64,000 bases of DNA from Limanda limanda (Eukaryota; Chordata; Actinopteri; Pleuronectiformes; Pleuronectidae). Below, one piece after another: positions 1 through 44,639 of the stretch. The stretch's first letter is position 1, and each line of letters starts with the position of its first letter. The stretch spans positions 18,957,154 through 19,021,153 of the forward strand of contig NC_083648.1 in the NCBI RefSeq assembly GCF_963576545.1, read 5' to 3'. Made by a program: the position numbers and the translations under genes. The notes under the pieces were generated by a model. That model did no database searches. It was not told the origin of the DNA and saw only the letters and a list, made by a program, of their open reading frames with translations.

Positions 1-2978
1 CACTAGAGATTAGACATACAGAACAAAAAGATCCTCAAATATTAATTAAAATAAATAAAATCAAACAAGATATAAATGGTATATATGATGAGGAAATTGA
101 AAAACAACTTAAATTTACCAAAAAAAAGTACTATGAGACAGGATCGAGGGCTATGAAACTCCTTTCTTGGAGGATACGAAAACAACAGGAAAAGAATACA
201 ATATATAAAATTAGAAACCCTATGACAAAAAATATGAGCGGTAATCTAGAAGACATCCAACGCTCTTTTGAACTATATTATAAGGACTTGTACACTCAAC
301 CAACCAGAGCCGATACCACAATAATAGAGACGTTTCTAAGTTCGCTGGACCTACCATCCATAGGAGAAAAACAGAATAAAGAAATTATGGCTGAGATAAA
401 GCTAGAAGAACTGAATAAAGCCATCTCAAGATTGAAAACTAATAAAGCTCCTGGTGCAGATGGATATTCGTCTGAATGGTACAAAACATTTAGAACACAA
501 ATAACACCTATGCTGCTTAACTGCTTTAACCACACTTTGAGAACAGGAGAAGCCCCACAGTCATGGAAGGAAGCAGTCATTTCGGTCATCCCAAAAGAAG
601 GTAAAGATAAAAAGGAATGCAGCTCATATAGACCGATATCAGTACTCAATGTAGACTATAAACTATTTGCCTCAGTCCTATCTAAAAGGCTGGAAGCTAT
701 TATCCCGGAGCTAATAGATTTGGACCAAACAGGCTTTGTACTAAATAGACAGACACAGGATAATTTAAGGAGAACATTACAGGTGATGAGTCATGTTACT
801 TCGGCCAAAATTGGTGCAATGTTGGTTAGTCTAGATGCCGAAAAGGCTTTCGACTCAGTAGGTTGGGAATATTTGTATAGGGTACTTGCAAGATTTGGCT
901 TTAAGGACTGCTTCATCACATGTATTAAATCGTTATACTCCTCTCCAACAGCCAGGATTAGGATAAATGGAAACCTGTCACAAACTATTCGCCTAGAAAG
1001 AGGGACACGCCAGGGATGTCCCCTGAGCCCGACCTTGTTTGCCTTATTTATTGAACCTTTGGCCCAAGCAATTAGAGAGGATCCTGAGATAAAGGGGATA
1101 ACTATTAGAGGAGAGGAACATAAAATTTGTATGTTTGCGGATGATGTCCTGCTCTTTATCACAACCCCTGACTCGAGCATCCCCAGATTGATGTGTCTAT
1201 TAAAGACTTACAACTCATACTCTGGATATAAGCTAAATACTTCAAAAACTCAAACCCTTACATTTAATTATACTCCCCATCCAGATATAAAAAAGAAGTA
1301 CAACTTTAAATGGGACTCTTCCACAATAAAATATCTAGGAATAAATCTACCAAAAGATATGTCGAAGCTTTCTGAAATTAATTATGGCCCCATCAACAAA
1401 GCGGTAAAATCAGACATCTCTAGATGGACGATGCTCCCGCTGGATATGAGCAATAGAATAGAAATAATCAAAATGAATGTGTTGCCACGATTTCTTTACC
1501 TCTTCCAGTCCTTACCCCTGGAGATACCACCCAAACAATTTGATGAATGGGACGGGTGGATTTCAAGGTTTATTTGGAACGGTAAAAGACCGAGGGTACA
1601 GTTCAAGACACTGCAGCTGAAGAAGGAGAGGGGAGGGAGAGCTCTACCATGCTTACAGGCCTATTATCATGCTGCACAATTGAAACCCTTAGTATACTGG
1701 TGTACACCAAACTATGAATCTAAATGGAAGTCTTTGGAAATTACACAGACAGATATTCCAATACAATCAATATTAGGAAACAAAAGCCAAGCAGAAAAGA
1801 ATTATAACAGCTTGAATCAATGGACCCTATTCACGGTTAAACTGTGGTTTAGGATGTTGAGGAAATTGCAGTTAGAGAAACAGGCCAGGGTCTTGAATTG
1901 GGTAGCATATGATCCAGAGTTTGAACCTGCGAGACTGGACGGGAGCTTTAAACAGTGGATTAGGAGAGGCATCACATCCTTTTGTTCACTCACTTCTAAC
2001 GGTAAATTTCAGAGTTATAAGGAAATTTCTGACTCATTTGGATTGGAAAAATGCAATTTTTTTAGATACCTACAAGCCAGAGACTACTTTAATAAAATAT
2101 CACAAATCAAAACGGGGAAAGAATATAACCTGATCTCTATATTCCATGAAGCATATGAAAAAAACAACATTAAAAAACTGATCTCACGAATACATGAAAG
2201 TATACAAACCTCCAAAAATCACTCTACGTTATACATCAAACAAAAATGGGAAAAGGAGTCTGGTACAGAAATATCAGATGAGTCCTGGATGGAGATATGT
2301 GAGACACAAGCAACCACTGCAAACTCAAGATCATTAAGAGAGTTTGGTTGGAAGAATGTTGTGAGGTTTTTTATCACTCCTAAAATAGCGGCTTTGCAAT
2401 CAGGCTCTCAGAGTCCGGGGCTTTGTTGGAGACAATGTGGAGCCATTATTGCCAATCATTTTCATATCTTTTGGGCTTGTCAAAGAATTCAACCATATTG
2501 GAGGGAAGTAACTAATGAAATATGTAAGATGATGGGAATTAAATTAGACTACTCTTTTACTACTTTGTATCTAGGTAAAATACCAGAATTTATCCCTCAC
2601 AAATACAAATACCTGCTAAAGATTCTCTTGGCATGTGGTAGAAAGGCTATAACCCGAAGATGGCTCCAAACTGACCCCCCAACATTGCACCAGTGGAGGG
2701 GGATAGTGAAAGAAGTTTACTGTATGGAGAGACTGACTTATATTTTAAGATTGGAATTGGAGAAATGTGTTGAACGTTGGGAAAAATGGATTATGTATGC
2801 ACTGTGCCTGGAATAGTGTGACACTGTACTTCGATGTATTGAGAAGAATGTGACCATATACTGTTACACCCATGAGTATGTTGTATGTTTGTTTTTTTTT
2901 TGTTTTTTTGTTTTTTTCCCTTTATTTCTTTCTGTTCAAAATTAAAAATCCAAAATAAAAAGTTAAAAAAAAAAAAAA
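1..2978 (+). mobile_element. L1-clade LINE, 3' portion with intact ORF2 frame
   Basis: This is a non-LTR retrotransposon copy whose 5' part lies left of the window. Frame 3 is open from base 3 to a TAG stop at 2814-2816, so the ORF2 part seen (about 937 codons) has no stop or frameshift. It is followed by about 150 bases of 3'UTR and a poly-A run at 2965-2978, as expected for target-primed insertion. The endonuclease domain is not visible here. It lies on the same strand as pde4b and probably sits in an upstream pde4b intron. The AT-rich codon use differs strongly from the neighbouring host exons. Confidence 0.92.
3..2816 (+). CDS. LINE-1-type ORF2 protein (reverse transcriptase part), 5' incomplete
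   Basis: The visible part is a reverse transcriptase with its C-terminal region. Motifs in order are YRPIS near base 628 (RT block 2), the SLDAEKAFDS segment near 828 (first catalytic Asp), TRQGCPLSPTLF near 1006, and FADD at 1134-1145 (catalytic Asp pair). A C-terminal zinc-knuckle-like segment starts at about 2424 with CWRQCG and continues with spaced His and Cys, as in L1 ORF2 proteins. The first in-frame Met is at 153, but the frame is open upstream, so that Met is not the true start. The protein would nick target DNA and copy its RNA at the site; the nicking domain is outside the window. The family is certain at the L1/Tx1-like level, the exact subfamily is not. Confidence 0.9.
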   Translation, partial: LEIRHTEQKDPQILIKINKIKQDINGIYDEEIEKQLKFTKKKYYETGSRAMKLLSWRIRKQQEKNTIYKIRNPMTKNMSGNLEDIQRSFELYYKDLYTQPTRADTTIIETFLSSLDLPSIGEKQNKEIMAEIKLEELNKAISRLKTNKAPGADGYSSEWYKTFRTQITPMLLNCFNHTLRTGEAPQSWKEAVISVIPKEGKDKKECSSYRPISVLNVDYKLFASVLSKRLEAIIPELIDLDQTGFVLNRQTQDNLRRTLQVMSHVTSAKIGAMLVSLDAEKAFDSVGWEYLYRVLARFGFKDCFITCIKSLYSSPTARIRINGNLSQTIRLERGTRQGCPLSPTLFALFIEPLAQAIREDPEIKGITIRGEEHKICMFADDVLLFITTPDSSIPRLMCLLKTYNSYSGYKLNTSKTQTLTFNYTPHPDIKKKYNFKWDSSTIKYLGINLPKDMSKLSEINYGPINKAVKSDISRWTMLPLDMSNRIEIIKMNVLPRFLYLFQSLPLEIPPKQFDEWDGWISRFIWNGKRPRVQFKTLQLKKERGGRALPCLQAYYHAAQLKPLVYWCTPNYESKWKSLEITQTDIPIQSILGNKSQAEKNYNSLNQWTLFTVKLWFRMLRKLQLEKQARVLNWVAYDPEFEPARLDGSFKQWIRRGITSFCSLTSNGKFQSYKEISDSFGLEKCNFFRYLQARDYFNKISQIKTGKEYNLISIFHEAYEKNNIKKLISRIHESIQTSKNHSTLYIKQKWEKESGTEISDESWMEICETQATTANSRSLREFGWKNVVRFFITPKIAALQSGSQSPGLCWRQCGAIIANHFHIFWACQRIQPYWREVTNEICKMMGIKLDYSFTTLYLGKIPEFIPHKYKYLLKILLACGRKAITRRWLQTDPPTLHQWRGIVKEVYCMERLTYILRLELEKCVERWEKWIMYALCLE

Positions 2979-3472
2979 TACATTTGGTACTAAAAAAAAG
3001 ATTTAAGAAAAGAGAGGGATAAAAAAAGAAAGCCCTCCAGTGTTAGCGGCCTATTAAAACATCCATAAAGTTTGTGATGTCTTGGCTATGCCCTAGTGGT
3101 AGGTTAAATGAATTAATCAACAGTGCCTTACATTTTTTAAGGCGGTGTGCAGCTGGTTCTGCCGAGCTGGAAAGGGTTTAATCTCTACACTGTTGTGTAC
3201 AGCCTTTTTAGACTGATATTGGTCCAGGTATCGCTATTTAACGCCTTTCTAATGCAGGTTGTTGCAAAGTAAAATTATTGCTTTTTTTTCAGTTTATCTC
3301 TGTTGCCCTACATCTACTTTTTATTGTTAGTCTCTTTTTGTGGGGAAAAATGGCCCACTCCCTTTTGTACAGGCCCTTCCAAAATATAATCTCTGCCTAC
3401 ACCCCTACACGGAAGCCTGTGATGACCCGGTGTAACCCAATTCTTCTTTGTCTCTTTTCTTTTTACCCTCAG
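2979..3472. other. Intronic DNA between LINE and first visible pde4b exon
   Basis: No gene is seen here. The stretch starts just after the LINE poly-A and ends at a good polypyrimidine tract and AG acceptor at 3471-3472. A nearby open frame from 3278 simply reads through the acceptor into the exon and is not a separate gene. Confidence 0.6.
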
Positions 3473-35104
<31,632 letters not shown>

Positions 35105-37170
35105 CTGGACCGACGGGGTTCTTTGAGCGCAGCGTGATTTGCTGCTTCTGGTTAAATTCCTTTTTATTGCAGTGGAGCAATCCTGCAATCGTGGCTCTTC
35201 AGGAGCTGCCTGGCTAAGGGGCTGACTAAATGTAGGGCACCCCTGCAAATGAAGCTGGGAAACCCTGTGGCAGTTAGATTTTGAGCCCTTGAAGGGAGCT
35301 GAACGAGCGCATCTGGTCCCTCTGGTCTTTGGAGGAAAGGACTGACTGTGGGGGGGGGGGCTGCGGAGGCGGAGTCTCGATCCTCACAGACAAATAAGAC
35401 GACGTAGATGATGTGAATCCGTGTACTGGGACAAGTGAGATTTGCAAAAACTTGCACTTCAGGACACTTTTTATGTTCATTACGATTTATTTTGCATCGT
35501 GTTGGAGACTGGAGGCCACCGGGTGAAGTGTCCAACCAAAACTACTGGTCAGCAAGTTATTTGTTACCAATTCGTTTTTTTTCTAACACTTGTCAAGAGC
35601 AAAAGTTGTGTGCCTTTTTTTTTTCCTTTTTACAACCGTGGCTTTTTGTACATGTTTTTATAATTTATTGAACACAATCATGTAGCTGTAAAATGTGTCA
35701 AAATTTTCTACAATAAGGACATCTTTGTCTCACACAGTCTTCCTAATGTTCTGGCAATATGATAAGCTTCTCACAAAAGCGTCGAGTTAAGGTGTTTCCA
35801 AAAAATCGGTTGACTTCCCAGCACAATTTGCACTTTGTGGCAAGAGGAAGAGAGGATGGAGAGCCTCAGTGATTTACACAATCTATTTCTATCCAATAAT
35901 ACATAACATAAATAATAAAAATACTCATATTTCAGATTGTTTTAGAAGTGTATTTTTGAGATTTTAAAAGTGGAAAAACCAAATTGCAAAGATCCTGCAC
36001 AGAAAGTGTAAACAAAGCACTTTGATGAATTCACTTCAGTGTGATCACATGCTTTAAACGCTCAGATCAGAAGTCAAATTTGATTTGATTTCCTGTTGTT
36101 AAATGAAAATAATTTTTCAAAAGAATTGAATTACCCAGTGAAATTTAACCCCAAATATCTCGTTTAAAATTCCATAACCTTATATTGTATCGTGCTGAGC
36201 TATATTCCAGTGTGTCTCCTCATTGTATCAGCTCTCACACACACACACACAGCTGTTGAGGTTTACTAAATCACATCCTTTGAATGACTGTAAGACTGTG
36301 TGCACATTTAAACAGACACCTGTCAGTGACATGATAACTGTATCTTGTAGTTATTATTATTATTATTATTGTTGTTATTCCAGCACTTTGACTATGACGA
36401 CAGTTCCGCAGCTGGTTGCTGATCTGTCCAACACTACCTTAAAGGTACCACAATGTAAGGGCGCAGCCTTCAGAATAATGGCGAGCAAGTGAGTGAGTGT
36501 GTGCGTGAGTGAGTGTGTGTGTGAGTGTGTGAGTGTGTGAGTGAGTGTGTGTGTGTGTGAGTGGTTACACAGTTGCACAATCTTGTTACACCCAGCTGTG
36601 CTGACCCTTCAGCTGTTTGTAACAGTGTATTTATTACCTTTTCTCCGTGTACCTGATGATATTGACATTGATCGATAATATTCACTGTATATTTGTTATT
36701 ATTTATATGCACTACCACGCGTCAAATCCACAGTTTGACTGAAACTCGTCTGGTGGTTCTGATTCGTTGTATTAAGCAAAGCAACTTTGCTATGAAGACC
36801 AAAAACATGGAGTCATACAGTTCCGTTTTTTCTGGGGGGGGGTTTTAGGAGTCTGAAATGTTTGGTTTGAGATTCCAGCCGGAGACATTTGTACAGTCTG
36901 AAGCAACAACACCTCACGAGAGGTGCAGAGGAAGCTCTCGGTCTTTTGGCTCCTGGCGGAGCGTGAAGAATGAGGATCTACAGTATTTGCTACAGTATTG
37001 TTGTGTACGGTGACGGGTCATTGTACAGCTTTAAGAATGATGGCTGAAATATATGACATTGTTTCAAATGTATTTTTTCAGTGTTTTCCTCACGATGTAT
37101 GGTAAAACGGTGTATGTTGTGCTCAACAAATGTTTTCTATCAGATTATTAAAATGGGCATGTATTACAGA
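35105..37170 (+). other. pde4b: pde4b 3' untranslated region (probable)
   Basis: After the TAG at 35102-35104 the sequence is non-coding, with G/C runs then AT-rich DNA. Possible poly-A signals are AATAAA at 35914-35919 and ATTAAA at 37147-37152. A GT/GAGT simple repeat lies at 36487-36560 and a short CA run at 36236-36252. Which signal is used cannot be told. Confidence 0.5.
37147..37152 (+). terminator. candidate distal poly-A signal of pde4b (ATTAAA)
   Basis: ATTAAA lies about 2 kb after the stop and is followed by a GT-rich stretch (CACTGTGGTCTTGAGTTTTT at about 37171). AATAAA at 35914-35919 is an alternative proximal signal. Confidence 0.35.
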
Positions 37171-39590
37171 ACACTGTGGTCTTGAGTTTTTACTGGAGAA
37201 TATCAACAAACAAGTGATAAGTTTGTTATCGTAGGAGTTTTTTTCATATGAAGTTAAAAATGAGTCATAAAACGACCAAGCTACTGTAAATGTCATGACC
37301 TCAGGGCAGCCAGGTGTTTTTCCCCAGTGCCAGTGAACAGCACTCTTTAAAATGACTCCTCTGAGCCACATTCAAAAACATGATCGCGCGATTACAATAT
37401 ACCCACAGATGTGGTTTTTGTTCACGTCAGAGCTCCAGTTTTGCAACTCTTCAGGGGAAAACCAGGTGGAGAGATGACAGAGGGAGGAAAACCTGATTCA
37501 CTCACTTCCCTCGCTGTGACACCAGTGACTTCTCTCTCTGAAAACCAGTCGAGCGCTGCTGGACACAGAGCCAGCAGAGTAAACAGGAAAGGGGAGAGAT
37601 AGTGCTGCTATGTGCCGGGCCCTCAGGGCATTCACTCTCCCACAGCCGCGAGCACCTTGACCCGCCGATAAGCATCTGGATACGTGATCAGCAGGAGGGC
37701 ACGCTGAGCAGAATTAGCATGAAGGCAGCGATGAGTGCTGCAGATTTCAGGGACTGACTAAGTGCAACAAAACAGAGGGAGGGAGGACCGGAGACGTTTC
37801 CTGATGTAATCTCACCGTCGTGTTTCTGTGTAAACTCACTAAGCTTTGTGTGGGTTTCTATAGGGCTGATAAACCCTGATAAACTTTATATAATTAGATA
37901 AATAGTTCCCCGCTCAGCTCCAGTCCTGACACACAGAGGTGCTTGTCAGGAAGTAAATTACATCATCTGGTTCGGGTTAAATGACACTCATCACTTAGCT
38001 ATGAAAATGACATGGTAGGAAAACATAGGCAGGACTCCTGGGTCAGGGCCGGGAAAGTCTCACCTAGATGTCCTTCCTTCCTGACACAATACAAAATATG
38101 CAAATGGAGGAGTATCACTGGATATATTGTTTGTGACATTGGACTGTTTACTCTGCAGTTTATGGATACCTGAATGGCAACAGGAAACCGGAATCATCCT
38201 CCTCTTCCTTTCAGCAGAAATGAGGGAACTGTTTATGGTAAACACGGGCACAGACAGGGACTAGTGTTTTCCATGGAGGTGGTCCACAGTGCCAGAGCAA
38301 TGGGCAGTTTGTTTTTGAAAGTCTAACACAAGTCTTGTGGTGTGTTGGATGACGTCGGCAGGGTGAGGGCGGACTTCCCCCATCCCCGGCAGCACCGTCT
38401 GTGAACCGCCTGAGTTCAGGCTGCTGTCGTCCAGCTGACAGCCACTCAGCCACCTCCACTCCACTCTACCCAGCCAGGCCCTGAGAGGCCCCCGGGCCCG
38501 CGGCCAAGGCAAGAGAGGAAGAGAACCACTTCCAGAGAAACAAACCTTCTCTCTCCATATCCACTTTGTAAAAACAAATGTCTTCCTGGAGTTTCCCCTG
38601 GCCAGCTGATGTTTGTTTTTAGTCAGGTTGACAGTAAAGACTGAAGTCAACTGGGCAGTCGGTGGGAGGAATACAGGCTCACATGGGGCATTCCAGGATA
38701 ATTCAATAGAGGTCATGAGTAGCTGAGACAGACGGCTGAGGAAGTGAGCTGAGAAAATGATTAATCTGGAAAAGATCCGGTGAGGCAGTTTGTTCCTGTA
38801 AGACCTCTGTGGTTCTTGTGTATGTGTGTGTGTGTATTCCTTGTGTTTCGTGGGGGCCATGAATGCAGCATCGGGACAATAACAGGATGCATCCTTCCCG
38901 GAAAATGTCACAAATCATCGAGTTATCAAACTCGGCGGCAGCCATCATAGATACGGCAGAGCTTCTCCTAGCGTGGCTTCGCCTTTTCCATGCAAACCGT
39001 CTTAAATTTCTTCGAATACACAGAATATGTACGGCAGCAGATATATAATATACCGACAGAAAGAGCAAATTCAAGTGAAATGCCCAGAAAATAAGGAGGA
39101 AACCGAGTTTTTGTGACCTTTCCATGAGGTAAAGTGGGATTATGCATGCAGGTTAATACCAAGTTGGAAAGACTGAATAATATTACGCAGATATCTGGAG
39201 TGCAGACATTTGATGGTAATTTGGAGCGATATTTGCATTAATCTTGCGATCTCAAAGTCTTCATTTAAAAAAAATACGCTGGTGTTGGGTGATTCAAAAC
39301 AAGTGGGTCCTTGAACATCAGCCCATGTGTAGAGGACTAGCTGCCTGCGTCAAATCACATTGAATCACAATGTGATTAAGGACATGGCAACAGCCTGACA
39401 TTTGTGCTGATTCCTGTGGGCTCTTTACCCAGCATGCAACCTGCTCGGGAATTGTTTGTACTTGGAAGGCAGCACCCCTGTGGGGATGCAGTGGCACACA
39501 AGAGCACACTGTCATCTTTGTTTGTCAGACTAAAAAAAGAGAGAGGAAAACAAACACACCCCTGGTATCTTAAAGATGACATGCTACTCG

Positions 39591-39592
<2 letters not shown>

Positions 39593-39624
<32 letters not shown>
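39593..39624. repeat. (CA)n microsatellite
   Basis: A pure CA dinucleotide run of about 32 bases in intergenic DNA. Confidence 0.95.
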
Positions 39625-39626
<2 letters not shown>

Positions 39627-42030
39627 GAATATTGTGTGGCAGAGTGGGCCAACATCTGACACCTGAAGATTGAGGGAACTCCAGTCGGGTAACACATCTG
39701 CAGTGGTGAGGTGGAATCATAGATACTGTTTGTTCATGCACAGGCACACAACCGAAGTCCAAACATCAGGTTTGGTCTTGTACCAATTGCAGCAACAGAG
39801 ATAACCAGCTTCTCTGTGGAATTTGGTTCCACACAAGATAAAGGTCTACTGTAAACCGGATCATGTTCAGTCCACGTGCCCTTCTCTGGATTTCGCCATG
39901 ATCAATAGTTGTCCCTGTTTGACACCGAAGCGAGAGGGGAGAAAGGGGGGAGAGCCATGCAGCTCTGAAGCTCTCTGCTGTGTCAAAGCGAGCAGGCGCG
40001 TGGGAGGAGATTCTCAACGTGCACTGCACAGTCTGCGGTAAAGGAGGAGAAACACAGAGAGAGCGAGAGAAAGAAATGTGAGGCCTACACGATGTGAAAA
40101 TATCAAATACGTCACATCTATAGGCGTGAGAGAAACAGAGACGTCTTGCTAGCAGGAAACGTAAACTCCTGACATTCTATCAAAGGTCGTGTTGAAGTTT
40201 GAGATCCAAATCTCTCCCTCAACCTTCGTAGTTTAACGTTGTGTCGCTCTTAATAAAAAAATCTGTAAAAACCTAACAAGATTCTGAAGCTTGTGTACTG
40301 ATTTTAAATGCCAGACAAAGTATAAGTACATAATAAATCAGTCAATTAAATGTTATCTGTATTCTGTATCTGTATTTTTTTGCTGTATAGCCCATATTCA
40401 CAAATCAGAGTTGAAAAATAAAATCCAGACACCTGAGGGAGAGTCACAAGTGAGAGATCCCTCTCTCAGGAAGGACAATAGATGTCACGTGTAATGTAGC
40501 ACATCATCAAAATATCAATATTTACAACATTCATGAGAAAAGACAGAGTCTACAGAGGTGAATTAATGTTTAAATACTATAGTTTTGGACTGTTTACCTG
40601 CCTAAGTTAACAACATGTGGCACTGCTGACCCAATTTGAAGATAAGGGTGTTTTTTCTTACAGTAAAACCATCGTTATCATTACAATAACAAGGTTTTTT
40701 CCGATAGTATGAACAATAAAGCTTCACATGTTTGCCTGGAAAATATGCCGATCCTGCGTTGGACACCTACACTGTCACAAAGTCAGCTTCTTTTTTTTCA
40801 AATCCTGCTGAAACTGTCATTTTTACTTGTCATCACAAAAGAGAAGAGATTAGTCAGAGGCCTATTCTTGTTGTGTTTGTGGATTCCAGTAAGGATCTGA
40901 GAGCGTCACAGTCTACCGAGCTCTGACCCGGCTTCCTCTGTGCCCACGGAGCTGCACTGTCTCACGGGAGCGATAAGGCCGCAGCCTCCCCCCCCTCACC
41001 CCCCCTTCACCCTGACCGAGGCAGACAGCAGCTCAACCCCCCCCCCCCTTCCCCAGACGCTGCCCTCCATGTCAACATCAGGCTTCTCAGAACACATAGG
41101 GCCTGTTGCTCCTGTGTGGAGCCCGATGGAGGATGCAGATAAGGGAGGCTGTTGTAACTGCGGCTGTCTAAAAGCAAAATAAGATCATGGTCAGATAGCT
41201 CTTTGTGAGTAAGGCTGGTGTTTGTGCACCTGTGTGTCCGAATGTGCGGAATGTGCGCCCAGTGAGAGCTGTACACAGGCCTATAGTGAATAATACACAG
41301 TGGTGGAAAACTACTCACGGCTCTTATGCAGGTAAAAGTACAAATACAACAAAATAAAAACACTCTGTCCCATAGATAAGTGAAGGTGGAGCGGTATTAT
41401 CAGCTGAGTGTAAGAGTAAAACAATCAACTGGCCTCTGTGCTTGATTTAATAACACGACTAGACAATAAAACAATATAATAATTATATATAATATCATTT
41501 TAATCAATTGTCATAATATGATTCCATTTGTATGTATGGATTGTGTAAACACAGTGAGGAGGTATAACACTTAATTGATTCACTTTCTATTTCTAATCTA
41601 TTAACATACATTATAACACTCTCAGTGACTGGTGCAATGGTGGATATCAAGGTGCTGCTACAGTTAAAAAACACATATATGTGTACATGAAGTCATGTAC
41701 ACATAGAGTGGTTTTTAACCCAGAGGTCAGATCGTGAGGTGATTAACTGGGTTGGTCCCACATTTATATGACATTTTCACGTTTGCTCTTATCCAGTGAT
41801 GGTCAGCAATATAACCCTGTGAAATACACTCATCACTTTGGTTTTATACTTTTATCCTCACACTCTAAATGCACATAGAATTGTATTTGATTTCTTTAAA
41901 TGTATTTATATTGAGCTCTATTTTATTTAGATTATATTTCTTTTCTTTTTTTTAATGACATAGCTCATATTGCTGAGATGACCTGTCCTTCTAATACAAC
42001 CCAAGTCATGTCAACCCAAGCCCTCGGCCT

Positions 42031-42114
42031 TGGAACGACCTAGAGATACGGCTCGCAGAGTCAGTGACTTCTTTGAAATCACTTCTTAAAACCCATTTTC
42101 ATGTGAAATTGTAT
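42031..42114 (+). mobile_element. L2-like LINE ORF2 C-terminal relic
   Basis: Starting at the TGG at 42031, one frame reads WNDLEIRLAESVTSLKSLLK and continues THFHVK. This is the characteristic last segment of L2/Rex-type LINE ORF2 proteins in fish (W-N-x-L...A-E-S...F/L-K-S-L-L-K-T-H). Only this tail is left. Confidence 0.6.
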
Positions 42115-44239
42115 TTTTTTCTTTTCACCTTTATTTTAATTGTTATATTAGTGTTTTTATGTGCTCAAGATTCCACGTGACACAGCTCAATATTTATTTA
42201 TTTTATTTGAACCCTCCAACTTAACGTGGTTGTCTGGCCTCCTTGCCACATTGCATCCTGCGTATTTCTATTTCTATTATATTTACTTTTCTTGCTTTGC
42301 TTTCAGTGAACTTTGTAAACTCTGTTTTTTAAAACTGCTATATAAAAAAGGGTTTTATAATTATTATTAATAGTATTAATATATATATATATTTTTTTAT
42401 TATTATTATTTTTAAATAACTTATAAAGCTTGACACTTGTATCCAGAAAATGTCAAATTGGAAAGTGATGTCCTTTTATGTTCAAGATGTCAAATTGCAC
42501 TTGATTAATTTGTTATGTTATGTCTATATGAGCTTCATCTGTATCAAAAACAGAGGATCGGGCTCAGACAGAAAAGCGGCGACAGTATCTAAACAGAGTG
42601 TGTGTATTACACTTTGTCGGCTGACATGTGATTGTAGGTGGAGTCTCTCGCTGTGAGCCAAGGGGCAGTGCAGCAGACAAGGCCTACGTGCAGATCAGCG
42701 TGCCACCAGAGATGCCATGCCTTGTCTCCACTCTACCATGTCCGTCCGTCTCATTAGCAGCCTGGAAGCCTGGAAGCAGCAGCAGCGGGGGCCACTCTTC
42801 CTGTCGCTCCCTTCTCCTCCTCCACAGTTTCAGTGGTTTGGAAAACAAAACCCTCTCATGAGAGAGTTCAGAGAGTGAACTTTTGCTCTGCTGTGCTATT
42901 AGCAGGTGCACGGAAAAAGTAGTATCAGTGGGGGCAAATGTGAGATCTCTATTTACTTTGAAGTCACGCTCACACAGGGGCCCTGAGGCAAGCATGTGTT
43001 ATCAATCCTTTGTCTCTGCATGGCGCTCAGATATCGATGACCGCACACATGGTTCACCTATATAACCATGTAGGCCAGAGGTTGGTTTGAAAAGTTAATT
43101 TACAGATATTGACAGGAGAATCCAGGGCTTCTAGGGTTCATTAAGGTCGAGGGAACTATTTTCTCTTCATACATCTTAAGTGAACAAAAGGTATGATATT
43201 AGGAAACCGGCCTCATTACCTCCACACACAAAAAAAAGGCTTTATTTGTGGCTAATGTCTTCTTTAAAATCTTATCTTATTTTTCATAAGTAGTGAAGTG
43301 ATTCTAATTGCACTGCAAAGTTATAATAACAATAATAATAGTGATGTAAATATGTTTCCAATAATAATAGTAATGATAAAATCATAATTACTATTATTAT
43401 TATTGCCATGACGTCTTTCTAAAGTCCAAAGTACGCCCTATAATACATCATATATATGAACCTCAGAAAAATCTAAGTAAAACTAAATGTTAAAGGTTCA
43501 GAGCGAAGACAATACACCACGGGGAAAACCAGACATGTTATTGGCAAAGGCCGAAAAAGCAGGAAAATATGCAGATAAAGTCTCCGATGGCAACAAGGAC
43601 AAGAGACTGCTGCTCTGCCTCGGCTCTCAGCTGTTCAAGTTCAGTGCAGGAGGACAAAAGGCATCGCACATAATGACAGTGTAGAAGACATGAACGTAAA
43701 TTAAGTAATGGAGTAACCTGACAGAACTGATGTGGGTACGTCTTCAGTGTGTTACATGTGCTCCTGCTTATTATCATTGTATTGGATGAGTGCAATGTTT
43801 TTTAAGGGCAATGGCAATACCCTTTCCAGCACTTTGTTGGTTTGATTCAAATTATTCCTGTGTTGACTGAACATGGGGATAATTTAAGTAGAACCCAAGG
43901 TTAAAATCAAATAAGAGACAATTTAGACAGAGAAGGTTATGTTGGGTATGTCCCACAGCTGGGCTTTCACAATATGGAAAGACCATTCAGCTGTGTTATG
44001 GCATCAAATATGGAGATATGCTCTGCGTTATATGGGCTCTGTGTGAAGAAATGTAGTTTCCTTGTATTTGGAATTTAGATTCTGAAACATGCAGTCGGAT
44101 GCAAAAAGGTACATTTACTTTGTGACTGTATTTGAACTTGAGTTGCACTACATTTTCGTAGTCGGTGGTCATGCACCTTGACGCTGGGAGCCAACCGCCA
44201 ATAAACCGAACAAAGAAGAAGAACCTGGGAAAGCAATAC

Positions 44240-44400
44240 GATAAAACATTTGTTTTGAGCATAGATTTGAAAGAGGCCACTGCCTCCGCCTGTCGTGTTT
44301 CCTGGGGCAGGGTGTTCCTAAGCATCTGTCCCCCTTAGTCTTCAGCCGAGAGTTTGGGACAATTAGGAGACCCCTGCCCGAGGATCTCAAGGTGCGAGCA
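44240..44400 (-). mobile_element. L2-like LINE ORF2 C-terminal relic, minus strand
   Basis: On the minus strand a frame reads RNTLPQETRQAEAVASFKSM and continues LKT. This is the same LINE C-terminal signature as at 42031 but in the opposite orientation and from a different copy. It is frameshifted relative to upstream sequence. Confidence 0.55.
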
Positions 44401-44639
44401 AGGTCACATGAGATGTGAACTATATTGAGGAGTCAACCCATGTAGGTAATTAAAGGTACCTTAAAAAATCAATTATAAAAACGTACTGGAGGTATATTGA
44501 GTATATTATTTTCCCAGATGAAAACATTTGGGAGCAGTGAAGCTCCATCTTTTCTTTCTACAGTGCAGCAGCGACACTCTGTGGCCACGCGGGGGAACAA
44601 CCAGAGTGCGGCTTTAAACCTTTATATACAGTCTATGCT

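Larger units (their letters stand above)
37171..44600. other. intergenic region between pde4b and fzr1
   Basis: No exon of a recognised gene is seen. Contents are a CA repeat at 39593-39624, two LINE C-terminal relics (42031-42114 plus and about 44240-44400 minus), C-rich tracts near 40990-41050, and AT-rich simple sequence at 42360-42420 and 43320-43400. Open frames of 60-215 codons here show no known motifs and look random. Confidence 0.5.

Noticed and set aside
38261..38911. 216-residue minus-strand open frame in the intergenic region
   Set aside because: It has no recognisable domain, promoter or splice signals and lies in the low-information intergenic DNA.
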